DNA of 64,000 nt from Romboutsia maritimum (GCF_002251085.2 NZ_NOJZ02000002.1:96542-160541); one strand, 5' to 3'; shown: positions 26,469 to 35,575, numbered from the stretch's first letter. Notes: generated by a model from the sequence alone, not told the origin. Numbers and translations: made by a program.

Positions 26469-27428
26469 ATGAAAATAAGATTAGGATATGTGGCAATAGC
26501 ATTGAACCTAGAAAAAGTAACATCTTCAAGTACTTTAACTTATGCAAGGTATACAAAGTTAAACACAAAAGACGAAAAAATAAAAAAGTTAAAAGATGTT
26601 ACGTACTCAAATATAGAAGCATTAGAACATATTTTAAATTATAATATAAAAAATAATATACATTTTTATAGACTAACATCAAACTTAGTACCTTTAGCTA
26701 CACACCCAGATGTTATGTGGGATTATATAAAATATTTTAAATGTGACTTTGAGTATATAGGAAAAATAATAAAAAATAGCAATATGAGAGTAGATTTACA
26801 TCCAGACCAATTTAATGTAATAAACAGTATAAGAGAAGAAGTTGTTAAAAATACACTTAGGAATTTAAATACACAAGTAGACATACTTGAAGCTATGAAT
26901 TTAGAAAATGGAAAAATGGTGATACATATTGGAAGTGGACAAGGAGGAAAAGAAAAAAGTATACAGAAATTTATAGATAATCTAAATAAATTTCCAAATA
27001 GAATAAAAGAAAGATTAATACTAGAAAATGATGATAAAACATTTACAGCGAAAGAGGTACTAGAAATATGTAAGAAAACAAATATACCAATGGTTTTAGA
27101 TGTACATCATCATATATGTAAAAATGAAGGTGAAAACATAAATGATTTATTAAGTGATATATTTAATACTTGGAAAGAAGAAGAACTACCTCCTAAAATC
27201 CACTTTTCAAGTCCAAAAGAATTTGAAAAAGATAGAAAACATTCAGATTATATAGAGCCAGAAAGCTTTATAAAATTTATAGAGCTAGCCAAAGAAAAAT
27301 CAAGCAAAAATTTTGATGTAATGATAGAAGCAAAGAAAAAGGACCAAGCATTATTTAAATTAATGCAAGATTTAAAAAAACTAAGACCAAACTATAGATA
27401 CTTAGACGAAAGTACTATAGAAATTTAA
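26469..27428 (+). CDS. uvsE: UV damage endonuclease UvsE/UVDE
   Basis: A 319-residue TIM-barrel endonuclease that nicks DNA 5' to UV photoproducts in an alternative excision-repair route. Family marks visible: RLGYVAIALNL at the start, VDLHPDQFNVINS, MVIHIGSGQGGKEKS, LILENDDKTFTAKEV and VLDVHHHICKNEG, plus KIHFSSP near the end. His, Glu and Asp metal ligands lie in these strands. Normal length. ATG after AAGGAG. Common in spore formers, consistent with repair of spore DNA on germination. Confidence 0.93.
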   Translation: MKIRLGYVAIALNLEKVTSSSTLTYARYTKLNTKDEKIKKLKDVTYSNIEALEHILNYNIKNNIHFYRLTSNLVPLATHPDVMWDYIKYFKCDFEYIGKIIKNSNMRVDLHPDQFNVINSIREEVVKNTLRNLNTQVDILEAMNLENGKMVIHIGSGQGGKEKSIQKFIDNLNKFPNRIKERLILENDDKTFTAKEVLEICKKTNIPMVLDVHHHICKNEGENINDLLSDIFNTWKEEELPPKIHFSSPKEFEKDRKHSDYIEPESFIKFIELAKEKSSKNFDVMIEAKKKDQALFKLMQDLKKLRPNYRYLDESTIEI

Positions 27429-27456
27429 TTCATATAGATATTAAAAAATTGAAAAA

Positions 27457-27507
27457 TGTATGAAAGAAAGGTCATATAGGAAGACCTATATAACTATCTT
27501 TCATACA
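27457..27507. terminator. Bidirectional terminator
   Basis: TGTATGAAAGA / TCTTTCATACA outer stem with an inner AGGTCATATAGG...CCTATATAACT stem, between uvsE and the convergent transporter gene. Confidence 0.75.
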
Positions 27508-27525
27508 TAATAAACTCAATATAAC

Positions 27526-28860
27526 TTAGCCGATACCTCCATAGACTGCTCCAAGAATTATAACTACAATAGTTACTAACACAAATACATATCTCCCAAA
27601 GTAAACAAAGTTAATTTTAAATTTTCTTTTACACCCCTTGTTGATTTCATCTAATATAAATTCACTATCAAGGATATAGAAAAATACATAAGCTACAATT
27701 AATGCTCCAATAGGAGAAACAAATATAGTTATAAAATTAGTAAAGTTATCAAAATTAGTAAGACTAGTTGCTAGAGGTATAGCTAATATAAAGCAAATAG
27801 AACTTATTAAAATAGAAGCTTTTTTTCTAGACATATTAAAAGTTGATATAAGTGCTTCAACAGGACCTTCTAACATATTTACAGAAGAAGATACTGCAGC
27901 AAATATTATACTTAAGAAAAATAAAATACTTAAAAAATTTCCGTAAGGCATAGACTTAAATATTGTTGGTACTGTTATAAATAAAAGTGATGGTCCTGCA
28001 GCTACGTCAAGTTTGAATGCAAATACAGCTGGGATTATCATGAAAGAAGCTAGTAAAGCTGCTAATGTATCAAAGAAAGCAGTACTAAGAGCAGACGAAG
28101 GAATATTAAATTTTTCATCTATATAACTTCCATAAACAACCATTCCACAACCATTAAGAGATACAGTAAAGAAAGCTTGACCTAGTGCCATAACCCAAGT
28201 TTCTATATTAAGCAAGTAATTCCATCTTGGTTTTAAAAGGTATTCAACACCAGCCATAGAGCCATCTAAACTTAAGGATTTAATAGTTAGTATTATAAAA
28301 AGTATAAGTAGTAATGGCATTATTACTTTATTTAAATTTTCAATTCCTTTATTAACACCAAGACATACAACGCTTAAAGTAATTAGTACTGATAATAAAA
28401 ACCACACAATAGTTGCATTTGTTCCAGCAAAAGTATCAAAGTAAGTTTGAGTATGTATAGAACTAATTTCTCCTGTTATGCTTAAGAAGAAGTATTTTAA
28501 AATCCACCCCATGACAATAGAGTAAAACATAAATACACCACATAAACCTATTGTGGGAATAGCCCCAATAATAGAGCCACCTTTTAAATTTTTATCTTTG
28601 AATACTTTTTTTATAGCACCCAAAGAACCAGATTTAAAAGCTCTACCAAATGTAAATTCGCCTATAAGCCCTGTTGAGCCTAATATAAAAACAAACAAGA
28701 AGTATGGAATTAAAAATGCAGCACCACCATACTTACCTAGTTTATAAGAAAACATCCATATGTTGCCTAGCCCTAATGCAGCACCAACGCAGGATATTAC
28801 AAAACCAAATTTATTAGAAAATAAATCTCTGCTTTTTAAAGCTTTAGTATCATTTTTCAT
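27526..28860 (-). CDS. Sodium-dependent SNF-family transporter, probable tyrosine importer
   Basis: The 444-residue LeuT-fold protein has about 11-12 hydrophobic segments. The N-terminal signature SNKFGFVISCVGAALGLGNIWMFSYKLGKYGGAAFLIPYF contains the sodium-site and unwound TM1 motif (GAALGLGNIW); TM6 carries GQAFFTVSLNGCGM. Family members are sodium symporters for amino acids; Fusobacterium Tyt1 (similar length, tyrosine) is the obvious relative. The transcript begins with a Tyr-rich leader peptide and two terminators, so tyrosine as substrate is a reasoned inference. ATG follows AGGAGG. Confidence 0.88.
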   Translation of the reverse strand: MKNDTKALKSRDLFSNKFGFVISCVGAALGLGNIWMFSYKLGKYGGAAFLIPYFLFVFILGSTGLIGEFTFGRAFKSGSLGAIKKVFKDKNLKGGSIIGAIPTIGLCGVFMFYSIVMGWILKYFFLSITGEISSIHTQTYFDTFAGTNATIVWFLLSVLITLSVVCLGVNKGIENLNKVIMPLLLILFIILTIKSLSLDGSMAGVEYLLKPRWNYLLNIETWVMALGQAFFTVSLNGCGMVVYGSYIDEKFNIPSSALSTAFFDTLAALLASFMIIPAVFAFKLDVAAGPSLLFITVPTIFKSMPYGNFLSILFFLSIIFAAVSSSVNMLEGPVEALISTFNMSRKKASILISSICFILAIPLATSLTNFDNFTNFITIFVSPIGALIVAYVFFYILDSEFILDEINKGCKRKFKINFVYFGRYVFVLVTIVVIILGAVYGGIG

Positions 28861-28884
28861 GAATAAGACCTCCTAAGTAATATA

Positions 28885-28919
28885 TAAAAAAGGCCACATA
28901 TTTTTACTATGTGACCTTT
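28885..28919 (-). terminator. Leader terminator T2 of the SNF transporter
   Basis: Read on the minus strand: GGTCACATA-loop-TATGTGGCC followed by six T, just 25-60 bases before the transporter start. Its left arm can also pair with the right arm of the hairpin upstream (28934-28962), giving a mutually exclusive structure. Confidence 0.75.
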
Positions 28920-28933
28920 TAAACCTAGGACGA

Positions 28934-28962
28934 TAAAAAGCCACATAGTATCCTACGTGGCC
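28934..28962 (-). terminator. Leader terminator T1 of the SNF transporter
   Basis: Read on the minus strand: GCCACGTAG-GATA-CTATGTGGC followed by TTTTTAT. A compact 9-bp intrinsic terminator between the leader peptide and the transporter gene. It is sequence-related to the second terminator. Confidence 0.75.
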
Positions 28963-28984
28963 AATTTAAGCGTGTTAAATATAG

Positions 28985-29025
28985 CCATCATAGAAGCAAA
29001 TTTTTACGATTTGCATCTATGATGG
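28985..29025 (-). promoter_or_regulatory. Leader hairpin next to the tyrosine leader peptide
   Basis: A 17-bp stem with a single mismatch (CCATCATAGATGCAAAT with ATTTGCTTCTATGATGG, minus strand) lies 26 bases downstream of the leader peptide stop. It lacks a U-run in the minus direction; in the plus direction it is followed by TTTTTT. It may be a pause or competing hairpin of the attenuator, or a plus-strand terminator. Confidence 0.6.
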
Positions 29026-29051
29026 TAATTTTTTATCATAAATACAAACCT

Positions 29052-29117
29052 TTATCTATAATAGCCATAATAATAAGTATTAAAATTTATAAAAGTAAAG
29101 GTTGTATTGTTATTCAT
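29052..29117 (-). CDS. Tyrosine-rich leader peptide (attenuator)
   Basis: A 21-codon ORF, ATG at 29117, with a perfect AAGGAG (29126-29131) eight bases upstream. The last residues are YYYGYYR before TAA; five of the final seven codons are TAT, and three Phe codons come earlier. It sits between a consensus promoter and tandem terminators ahead of the SNF transporter. This is the layout of ribosome-mediated attenuation: slow translation at Tyr codons when charged tRNA-Tyr is scarce would change leader folding and let transcription continue. Too short and too biased to be a functional enzyme. Confidence 0.85.
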   Translation of the reverse strand: MNNNTTFTFINFNTYYYGYYR

Positions 29118-29170
29118 AATTATTTCTCCTTATTTTAAATAATATTAAAATTAAATTTGATTACAAAATC

Positions 29171-29199
29171 ATTATATATCTATATTTATTAAAAATCAA
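29171..29199 (-). promoter_or_regulatory. Promoter of the leader peptide-transporter transcript
   Basis: On the minus strand, TTGATT (29194-29199), a 17-base spacer and TATAAT (29171-29176) lie about 50 bases upstream of the leader peptide start. The remaining ~180 bases toward the divergent aminotransferase are AT-rich with no other clear signal. Confidence 0.65.
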
Positions 29200-29376
29200 T
29201 AAAATATTTTTTTTATGTTTCATTTATAGCAAATATAGACATAACATTAAATTGACTTTTAAATGTATTAAGAATAAAATTTATATTAATAAAATTAATA
29301 CTGAGTAAGCATCAATAATCATATCGTAGTTAGCAAAATAGGGTATTTTACTAATCTTTTTGAGGGGGAAAAGTGA

Positions 29377-30528
29377 ATGAGTTTTATAGCAAAACAGTAT
29401 GAAAACTTAGAAGTAAGTGCAATGGTGGCAGCGAGTGATAGTGCAACTTTGGTAAAAAAGATGATAGATTTAAGTTTAGGGGATCATGATATAAAAACAG
29501 ATTCTAGAATTGTAAAAGCAGCAGCAGAAAATAAGATTATAGGTCATACAATGTACACTCACCCTTTAGGTGATGAAAATTTTAGAGAAGAAATAATAAA
29601 ATATATAGGTAAAAATTATAATCATAAACTTAATTTAAATAATATAATGGTTACAATTGGAGCAGGTAATGCACTTTATGTGTCATTAAAAGCAGTTTTA
29701 AACCCAGGGGAAGAAGTTATAATAATAGGACCATATTATGCATCTTATAAAGATCAAATTAAAGGCGTAGGGGGAAAAGTAGTAGTAGTAAATACTAGTG
29801 AAGAAAATAATTTTATGCCGACAATAAATGATATAAAAGAAAAAATAACTAAAAAAACTAAGGCAATAATAGTTAACTCACCAGTAAATCCAACTGGTTC
29901 AATATATACACAACAATTATTACAACAAATTTATGATTTAAGTGTTGAAAAAAAACTTATAATAATGTCAGACGAAGTTTATACATCTTTTGTGTATGAC
30001 AACAATAAATATACATCAATGCTAGAAATTGATAAAAACCTTACAAATACTGTAGTAATAAAAACTATGTCTAAAGATTATGCAATGACAGGATGGAGAA
30101 TAGGATATATGATTGCAAGTTTAGAAATTATAAATGTAGCACGATATATAAATGATGGCATAGCATATTCAGCACCTACAATAGGTCAAAGTGGTTCAAT
30201 AGAAGCATTGAGATTATCAGATGAAATAACTACATATTTGAGAAAAATTTATGATGAGAGAATTAAATATGGATTTAATAGAATAAAAGATATAAAAAAT
30301 ATACATACACGTAATCCTCAAGGGGGCATATATTTATTTGTTAATATTTCAGAAACAGGATTATCAGGAGAAGAGTTTACAAATCGACTTATTAAAAAAG
30401 GTGTGCTAGTTCTTCCTGGAAATATTTTTGGAAAAAAATATAACAACTACATAAGAATAACTTGTAATAAGGATATAAATATATTAAAAGAAGCATTTGA
30501 TAAAATTGAGGAATTATGCAATTTTTAG
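29377..30528 (+). CDS. Class I/II PLP aminotransferase
   Basis: A 383-residue fold-type I aminotransferase of the aspartate/aromatic group: substrate and cofactor motifs NIMVTIGAGNALYVSLKAVL, PVNPTGSIY, MSDEVYTSFVYD, the PLP lysine in IKTMSKDYAMTGWRIGYM, and the C-terminal Arg region NNYIRITCN. It transfers an amino group between an amino acid and a 2-oxo acid. It is divergent from the tyrosine-leader/SNF transporter unit, so an aromatic or related amino acid substrate is plausible but not shown. ATG after GAGGGGG. Confidence 0.85.
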   Translation: MSFIAKQYENLEVSAMVAASDSATLVKKMIDLSLGDHDIKTDSRIVKAAAENKIIGHTMYTHPLGDENFREEIIKYIGKNYNHKLNLNNIMVTIGAGNALYVSLKAVLNPGEEVIIIGPYYASYKDQIKGVGGKVVVVNTSEENNFMPTINDIKEKITKKTKAIIVNSPVNPTGSIYTQQLLQQIYDLSVEKKLIIMSDEVYTSFVYDNNKYTSMLEIDKNLTNTVVIKTMSKDYAMTGWRIGYMIASLEIINVARYINDGIAYSAPTIGQSGSIEALRLSDEITTYLRKIYDERIKYGFNRIKDIKNIHTRNPQGGIYLFVNISETGLSGEEFTNRLIKKGVLVLPGNIFGKKYNNYIRITCNKDINILKEAFDKIEELCNF

Positions 30529-30556
30529 AATGAAAAATTTAAAAAGATAAAAAATA

Positions 30557-30673
30557 AAAAAAGAGATTGCTTAAATAATATGTTTTTTAGAAGCTAAAAT
30601 ACTGTATACATGAATGATTTGCATTTGGTAGAAAATTAGTAAAAAACATAAATTAGAGCAAATCTCTTTTTTT
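30557..30673 (+). terminator. Large nested hairpin/terminator after the aminotransferase
   Basis: Outer stem AAAAAAGAGATTGCT / AGCAAATCTCTTTTTT (one bulge) ends in eight T; inner stem ATGTTTTTT (30580-30588) / AAAAAACAT (30641-30649) encloses a ~50-base loop. It clearly terminates, but the ~115-base structured RNA is longer than a simple terminator and could be a stable 3'-end RNA. The 350 bases that follow, to the YitT gene, are AT-rich. They hold a strong GAGGGGG motif at about 30855 without a usable ORF. Confidence 0.6.
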
Positions 30674-31029
30674 TATTTAAAAAACAGAAAATAAAGAAAA
30701 TTATGAAAATAACAAAGAATGAAATGGTAAACTCTTAAAATTACAATATAAAATTCAAAAATAAAAATGATAGAATTAAAACTTGCAATTTTTAAAGAAT
30801 GGCTATATACTCTAAAATAAAAGAGGAAGATTACTTCTAAAAACATAAAAAACGAGGGGGTAACATATTAAAATTTAAACATTATTACTAGGATTTTTAT
30901 TGAAATTTGCGTTGATTATATTATTATTTTTTTAATCTAGATAAAAAGGCTTAAAGATTCAATAATATAATTTAAAGTAAAATTTAAAATAACTATGATT
31001 TTATCATAGAAAAAATTAAGGGGAGAACA

Positions 31030-31896
31030 ATGAGCAAAGTTAATACCACTCTAGAGGACAATATATTTTTGAAGTATTCAGTGGCTATAATAGGAATGAC
31101 TGTAAATAGTATAGGGGTAAATGGATTTTTAAGACCAGCACATTTGCTTAGTGGAGGTGTTCCAGGAGCTTCAGCGGCTATAAACTATATAACAGACATA
31201 AATATAGGGTTATTAACATTTTTGATAAATATACCAATATTTATTTTAGGATTTATATATTTAGAAAAGAAATTTTGTTTTACAAGCTTAATAAACATGG
31301 TTATATTTTCTATAGTACTAGGTATAACACAAGATATAAGTAAGTTTATACCAATTAATGATATGTTATTACAAAGTATATATGGAGGAATTTTAACAGG
31401 AATTGGTGTAGGTATAGTTTTTAGAACTAAATCATCTTTAGGTGGAACAGATATAATAGGAGCAATATTAAAGTTTAAAAGAAATATACCTATAAAAGAT
31501 ACATCATTAGGAATAAATATATTAATAGTTTCTATAGGAGGACTATTATTTGGATTAGATTTAGCATTATATACATTGATAGGAATGTTTTTAAATGCAT
31601 CTGTAATGAATTTTGTAAAAGATGCAATGAATGAACAAAAATCAGTGTTAGTTATATCAAAAGAAACAGATTCTATAGCAACGGATATAATGGAAAACTT
31701 AACAAGAGGTGTAACATTTTTAGATGCAGAAGGAGCTTATACTAAAGAAAAGAAAAAAATTATATATTGTATAGTTTTATCTCATGAAATACCAAAATTA
31801 AAAGAGATAGCATTGAAATATGATCCAAGATCATTTATATCTGTAAATGAAGTGAGTGAAGTAAAAGGAAGAGGATTTAAGGAAAAATATTTATAA
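31030..31896 (+). CDS. YitT family membrane protein (DUF161/DUF2179)
   Basis: A 288-residue protein with five or six hydrophobic segments, including the family marks GVNGFLRPAHLLSGGVPGAS and GIVFRTKSSLGGTDIIG. A cytosolic C-terminal DUF2179 domain follows (ISKETDSIATDIMENLTRGVTFLDAEGAYT ... DPRSFISVNEVSEVKGRGF). Function unproven; the family is widespread in Firmicutes. ATG with AGGGGAG; single gene with terminator. Confidence 0.9.
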   Translation: MSKVNTTLEDNIFLKYSVAIIGMTVNSIGVNGFLRPAHLLSGGVPGASAAINYITDINIGLLTFLINIPIFILGFIYLEKKFCFTSLINMVIFSIVLGITQDISKFIPINDMLLQSIYGGILTGIGVGIVFRTKSSLGGTDIIGAILKFKRNIPIKDTSLGINILIVSIGGLLFGLDLALYTLIGMFLNASVMNFVKDAMNEQKSVLVISKETDSIATDIMENLTRGVTFLDAEGAYTKEKKKIIYCIVLSHEIPKLKEIALKYDPRSFISVNEVSEVKGRGFKEKYL

Positions 31897-31920
31897 TAAA
31901 TAAACTTTTATTACCAATTT

Positions 31921-31957
31921 AAAAGAGGTCTAAATTATATATAATTTAGGCCTTTTT
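31921..31957. terminator. Bidirectional terminator
   Basis: AAAAGAGGTCTAAATTATA pairs with TATAATTTAGGCCTTTTT between the YitT gene and the convergent kinase gene. Confidence 0.75.
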
Positions 31958-31975
31958 AGTTTAGTATGAAATTTT

Positions 31976-33943
31976 TTAATCAGAATCTCTTTTTACGTAT
32001 ATATCAGAAAGTTCTATATTTACATTTACATCATGAGCATTTATTTCATTTGCATTGTTTAAATCATCATCTATGATTTTTATAGGCAATTCTATTGTAA
32101 ATGTACTGCCTTCTCCTAATTTTGAAGTTAGATAAACGTTTCCGTTATGAAGCTCTACAAATGATTTAACTATAGATAAACCTATTCCACTACCTTCATT
32201 TCTACGAGTTAATAAATTATCTACTTGCATAAATTTATCGAAAATTTTAGATAAGTTTTTTTCATCAATCCCAATCCCATTATCTGAAATAATAAATTTT
32301 AATTTATCATCAGTAGCTATTAAATTAGCAAATATTTTGCCTTTAGAATAAGAAAATTTAATTGCATTTGATAGTAAATTAAGTATTACTCTTTCTAATT
32401 TTTCTTTATCAACTGCCATAATTAATTCTTCTACATTAGTATCAAATATAACTTCTAAATTTTTTTCCTCAGCATAAGGAAGAACAGATAAAACAGTATC
32501 TTCTATTAAGCTAACAACATTTTCATTTGTTAAATTTAAATTAGTAAAATCAGAATCAATCTTAGCTACATCTATTATGTTGTTGATTAGTCTTAATAGC
32601 CTATTTGAATTTTGTGTAATTATATTTAAATTATTATTTATAATTTTTACTTTTTCATTTTGTTGATCATATTTAGAAATTAATTTTCTAAGTAGTTGAG
32701 TTGAAGAATATATAATAGCTACTGGCGTTCTAAGTTCATGGCTTATATTTGAAATAAAATTATTTTTAGCATTATTTGCATCTTCTGCTAATAATTTAGC
32801 TTTATATAATACTTCTTCTGATTTTCTTTTTTTAACAGAATACATAATTAAAGCTAGTATTATAGATATAAATCCAATAAATGTAATTAGTGTAGGTATA
32901 ATAAGTTTTTTATATGTCACAAAAAAAGGAATAGGTTTATTTATTATAATAGAATCTTTAGGAATTAAATCTGTATGAATAACATTTGATTTTAAATTAT
33001 AATAATTAAACATCCACGTATTAGTATTTTCATAAGTAATTATTCTTTGATTAGTATATCCATTCTCTAATATATCGAGGATTAATTTACCTGCTTTTTT
33101 TCCTTGTTCAAAATGACATATAACTTTACCACCAATCATGCTATTTTCTAGATTATAACTTAAAGTAGTATAAACAGGAGCACTTACATTTTTAGATATA
33201 ATATCATTTGATTCTAATATAGATATAGACCTACCAATACCATCTCTGTAAGGATATACGAATAAAACAACATCGTCTTTAGAATTTAAATTTCTAAGTT
33301 TATTTAGAAATTCATCATCAGCTTTTGGAGGTATTTCTATATATTTAAAATTAAATTTACTTAATTTAGATTGCAGTTTAAAAAAATCATTTATTTCATG
33401 CTTATATTTAATATGATTTCCCGCAATCAAAACTAAATTTTTATTATTATTATAAATATTGTGTATTAAATTAAGTGTTTCAGAGATAGATGAATATTCA
33501 ACAACACCACTCATATTTTCATTTTTAGCTTTTACGATGTTTTTTTCTTCACTAACACCTAAAAATACTATAGGAATATCTTTAAATAAAGAGTTTTTGT
33601 ATTTAATTCCAAAGTTTAATGCAGCATCATCTGCTAAAACCACTGCATCAAAATTTTTATAATTTTCAAGTTTAAGTTTAAGTAAATTATAAAAATGAAG
33701 TTCATGTTTTTCATCTGTAAATTTTTCTGAATTCATATACTCAACTTGAATATGATAGTTATTATTGAGACAATAATTTAAGCCTTTCAATTGGTCGTTA
33801 AAACTTATAAAACTTGGAGTATAGGAACTAATAAATAATATACTTTTTTCATTATCAGCGTATACTTTGTTTTGCATAAACAAAGCTATAAGTATTGAAA
33901 TTACTGTATAAAATAATAATATAGTTTTTTTCATAGTAGTCAT
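31976..33943 (-). CDS. Sensor histidine kinase with ABC-type substrate-binding sensor domain
   Basis: A 655-residue protein: signal/TM at ~6-26; extracytoplasmic ABC_sub_bind-like domain (~33-310, SILFISSYTPSF ... DAVVLADDAALNF ... PIVFLGVSEEKN); second TM (~335-358); HisKA dimerisation region with phospho-accepting His402 (NISHELRTPVAI); and HATPase domain with N box (ILNLLSNAIKFS), G1 (IISDNGIGIDE) and G2 (GSGIGLSIVK). No response regulator lies nearby, so it is an orphan. The ligand is unknown. The C-terminal 30 residues are an acidic tail. Confidence 0.85.
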   Translation of the reverse strand: MTTMKKTILLFYTVISILIALFMQNKVYADNEKSILFISSYTPSFISFNDQLKGLNYCLNNNYHIQVEYMNSEKFTDEKHELHFYNLLKLKLENYKNFDAVVLADDAALNFGIKYKNSLFKDIPIVFLGVSEEKNIVKAKNENMSGVVEYSSISETLNLIHNIYNNNKNLVLIAGNHIKYKHEINDFFKLQSKLSKFNFKYIEIPPKADDEFLNKLRNLNSKDDVVLFVYPYRDGIGRSISILESNDIISKNVSAPVYTTLSYNLENSMIGGKVICHFEQGKKAGKLILDILENGYTNQRIITYENTNTWMFNYYNLKSNVIHTDLIPKDSIIINKPIPFFVTYKKLIIPTLITFIGFISIILALIMYSVKKRKSEEVLYKAKLLAEDANNAKNNFISNISHELRTPVAIIYSSTQLLRKLISKYDQQNEKVKIINNNLNIITQNSNRLLRLINNIIDVAKIDSDFTNLNLTNENVVSLIEDTVLSVLPYAEEKNLEVIFDTNVEELIMAVDKEKLERVILNLLSNAIKFSYSKGKIFANLIATDDKLKFIISDNGIGIDEKNLSKIFDKFMQVDNLLTRRNEGSGIGLSIVKSFVELHNGNVYLTSKLGEGSTFTIELPIKIIDDDLNNANEINAHDVNVNIELSDIYVKRDSD

Positions 33944-34107
33944 CCTTATAATTGTTAATATAATATTATATATTATTCCTAAAAAAATATTATATATTAA
34001 AATTTATATAAATAATAAAACTTGAAATTTTAAAGGTTACCTTGTTATTTTAAGTAAATTCTGTAATAATAAATAACTAATAGAAATAAAAACATAAGGT
34101 GGTAAAA

Positions 34108-35565
34108 ATGACTGATAAATTTGTAAATTTTGATTTAGATAAAAATATATTAAAAGCACTTGGAAATTTGGGATATAAAAATCCATCAAAAGTTCAAGGA
34201 GAAGTTATTCCAAAATTATTAAAATATAATAGTGTAATAGTAAAATCAAAAACAGGAAGTGGAAAAACAGCAAGTTTTGGTATTCCTATATGTGAAAATA
34301 TAGATATAGATAATAACGATATACAGGCATTAGTGATAGTTCCAACTAGGGAGTTAGCTCTTCAAGTTAAGGAAGAATTATCTAATATAGGAATATTAAA
34401 AAAAGTAAGATGTAGTGCTATATTTGGAAGACAGCCTATAAAAGAGCAGATAAGAGAATTAAAACAAAGAGTACATGTTGTAGTGGCTACACCAGGTAGA
34501 ATAATTGACCATATACAAAGAAAAACTATTAATTTAGATAATATAAAATATTTTATAATAGATGAAGCTGATAAAATGCTTAATAAAGGATTTTTAGAAG
34601 ATATGGAATTTATATTCAATAACATTTCACAAAACAGCACAAAAGGACTTTTTTCAGCAACTATAGATAAAGACATAAAAAACATATGTGACATATATAT
34701 AAAGGACTCTCAAACTATAGAGATAGAGAACAAAGAAGATATAAATAAAAAGCAAATACAAGAAAATTTACTAAAGGTAGAAGAAATAGAAAAATATGAA
34801 ATTTTAAAAAAAATTATATATATAGAAAATCCAGATTCATTAATAATTTTTTGTAACACAAGAGAAAGGGTCATGAGATTATATTCTAAGTTAAAAAAAG
34901 ATAAGTTTTTAGTAGGCCAATTACACGGAGATATGTCTCAAGATAAAAGAATTTTTATAATAAAAGATTTTAAAAAAGGAAAATTTAATATTTTAGTGAG
35001 CACTGATGTAGCAGCTAGAGGAATACATATAGATGACATTTCCCTGGTAATAAACTACGATGTACCACATGATAAAGAAAACTATGTTCATAGAATAGGA
35101 AGAACAGGTAGAAAAGATAGCTTTGGAAAAGCTATAACTATGGTAAGTTCTAAAGATGAAAAGTATCTAATTGAGATAGAAGAATATACACAAAAGAAGA
35201 TAGAAGAAATAGAAAATATTAATGAAAACAAAGTAAAAAGTGGTCAAATAAAATTTGATGAAAATACAAGAAAATTATTAAAAGATAAGAAAAATAAATT
35301 TGAAGAAAAAGTGATTCACAATGAAGTTACAAGACTTTATTTAAATGCTGGGAAGAAAAAGAAAATAAGAGTTGTAGATATAGTAGGTGCATTTAGTAAT
35401 ATATCTGGAGTAACAGGAGAAGATATTGGAGTTATTGATGTGCAAGATTTATGTTCTTATGTAGATATACTAAATAATAAAGGAAATTTAATACTAAATA
35501 AATATAAAGAAATTAGCATAAAAAAGAAAATAGTTAAAGTAAAAAAGGATAATCAATCATCTTAG
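34108..35565 (+). CDS. DEAD-box RNA helicase with DbpA-type RNA-binding domain
   Basis: A 485-residue ATP-dependent RNA helicase. Q motif region (FDLDKNILKALGNLGYKNPSKVQ), Walker A SKTGSGKTASFG, PTREL, DEAD box IIDEADKML, SAT, then RecA2 with STDVAARGIHIDD and HRIGRTGR. The C-terminal ~75 residues match the DbpA/CsdA RNA-binding fold (TRLYLNAGKKKKIRVVDIVGAFSNISG). DbpA targets 23S rRNA hairpin 92 during 50S assembly; the same role is likely. Start: ATG at 34108, five bases after AAGGTGG; a GTG at 34099 overlaps that site. The next gene, an alarmone synthetase, begins 10 bases downstream. Confidence 0.92.
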   Translation: MTDKFVNFDLDKNILKALGNLGYKNPSKVQGEVIPKLLKYNSVIVKSKTGSGKTASFGIPICENIDIDNNDIQALVIVPTRELALQVKEELSNIGILKKVRCSAIFGRQPIKEQIRELKQRVHVVVATPGRIIDHIQRKTINLDNIKYFIIDEADKMLNKGFLEDMEFIFNNISQNSTKGLFSATIDKDIKNICDIYIKDSQTIEIENKEDINKKQIQENLLKVEEIEKYEILKKIIYIENPDSLIIFCNTRERVMRLYSKLKKDKFLVGQLHGDMSQDKRIFIIKDFKKGKFNILVSTDVAARGIHIDDISLVINYDVPHDKENYVHRIGRTGRKDSFGKAITMVSSKDEKYLIEIEEYTQKKIEEIENINENKVKSGQIKFDENTRKLLKDKKNKFEEKVIHNEVTRLYLNAGKKKKIRVVDIVGAFSNISGVTGEDIGVIDVQDLCSYVDILNNKGNLILNKYKEISIKKKIVKVKKDNQSS

Positions 35566-35575
35566 GAGGATACAG

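Noticed and set aside
28885..29130. T-box for the SNF transporter leader
   Set aside because: No GGGTGGNACCGCG-type T-box sequence on the minus strand; the leader peptide model fits better.
30840..30960. Possible tiny hydrophobic ORF after a GAGGGGG motif
   Set aside because: No start codon in frame with the Leu/Ile/Phe-rich stretch; it would need a frameshift. The strong purine motif remains unexplained.
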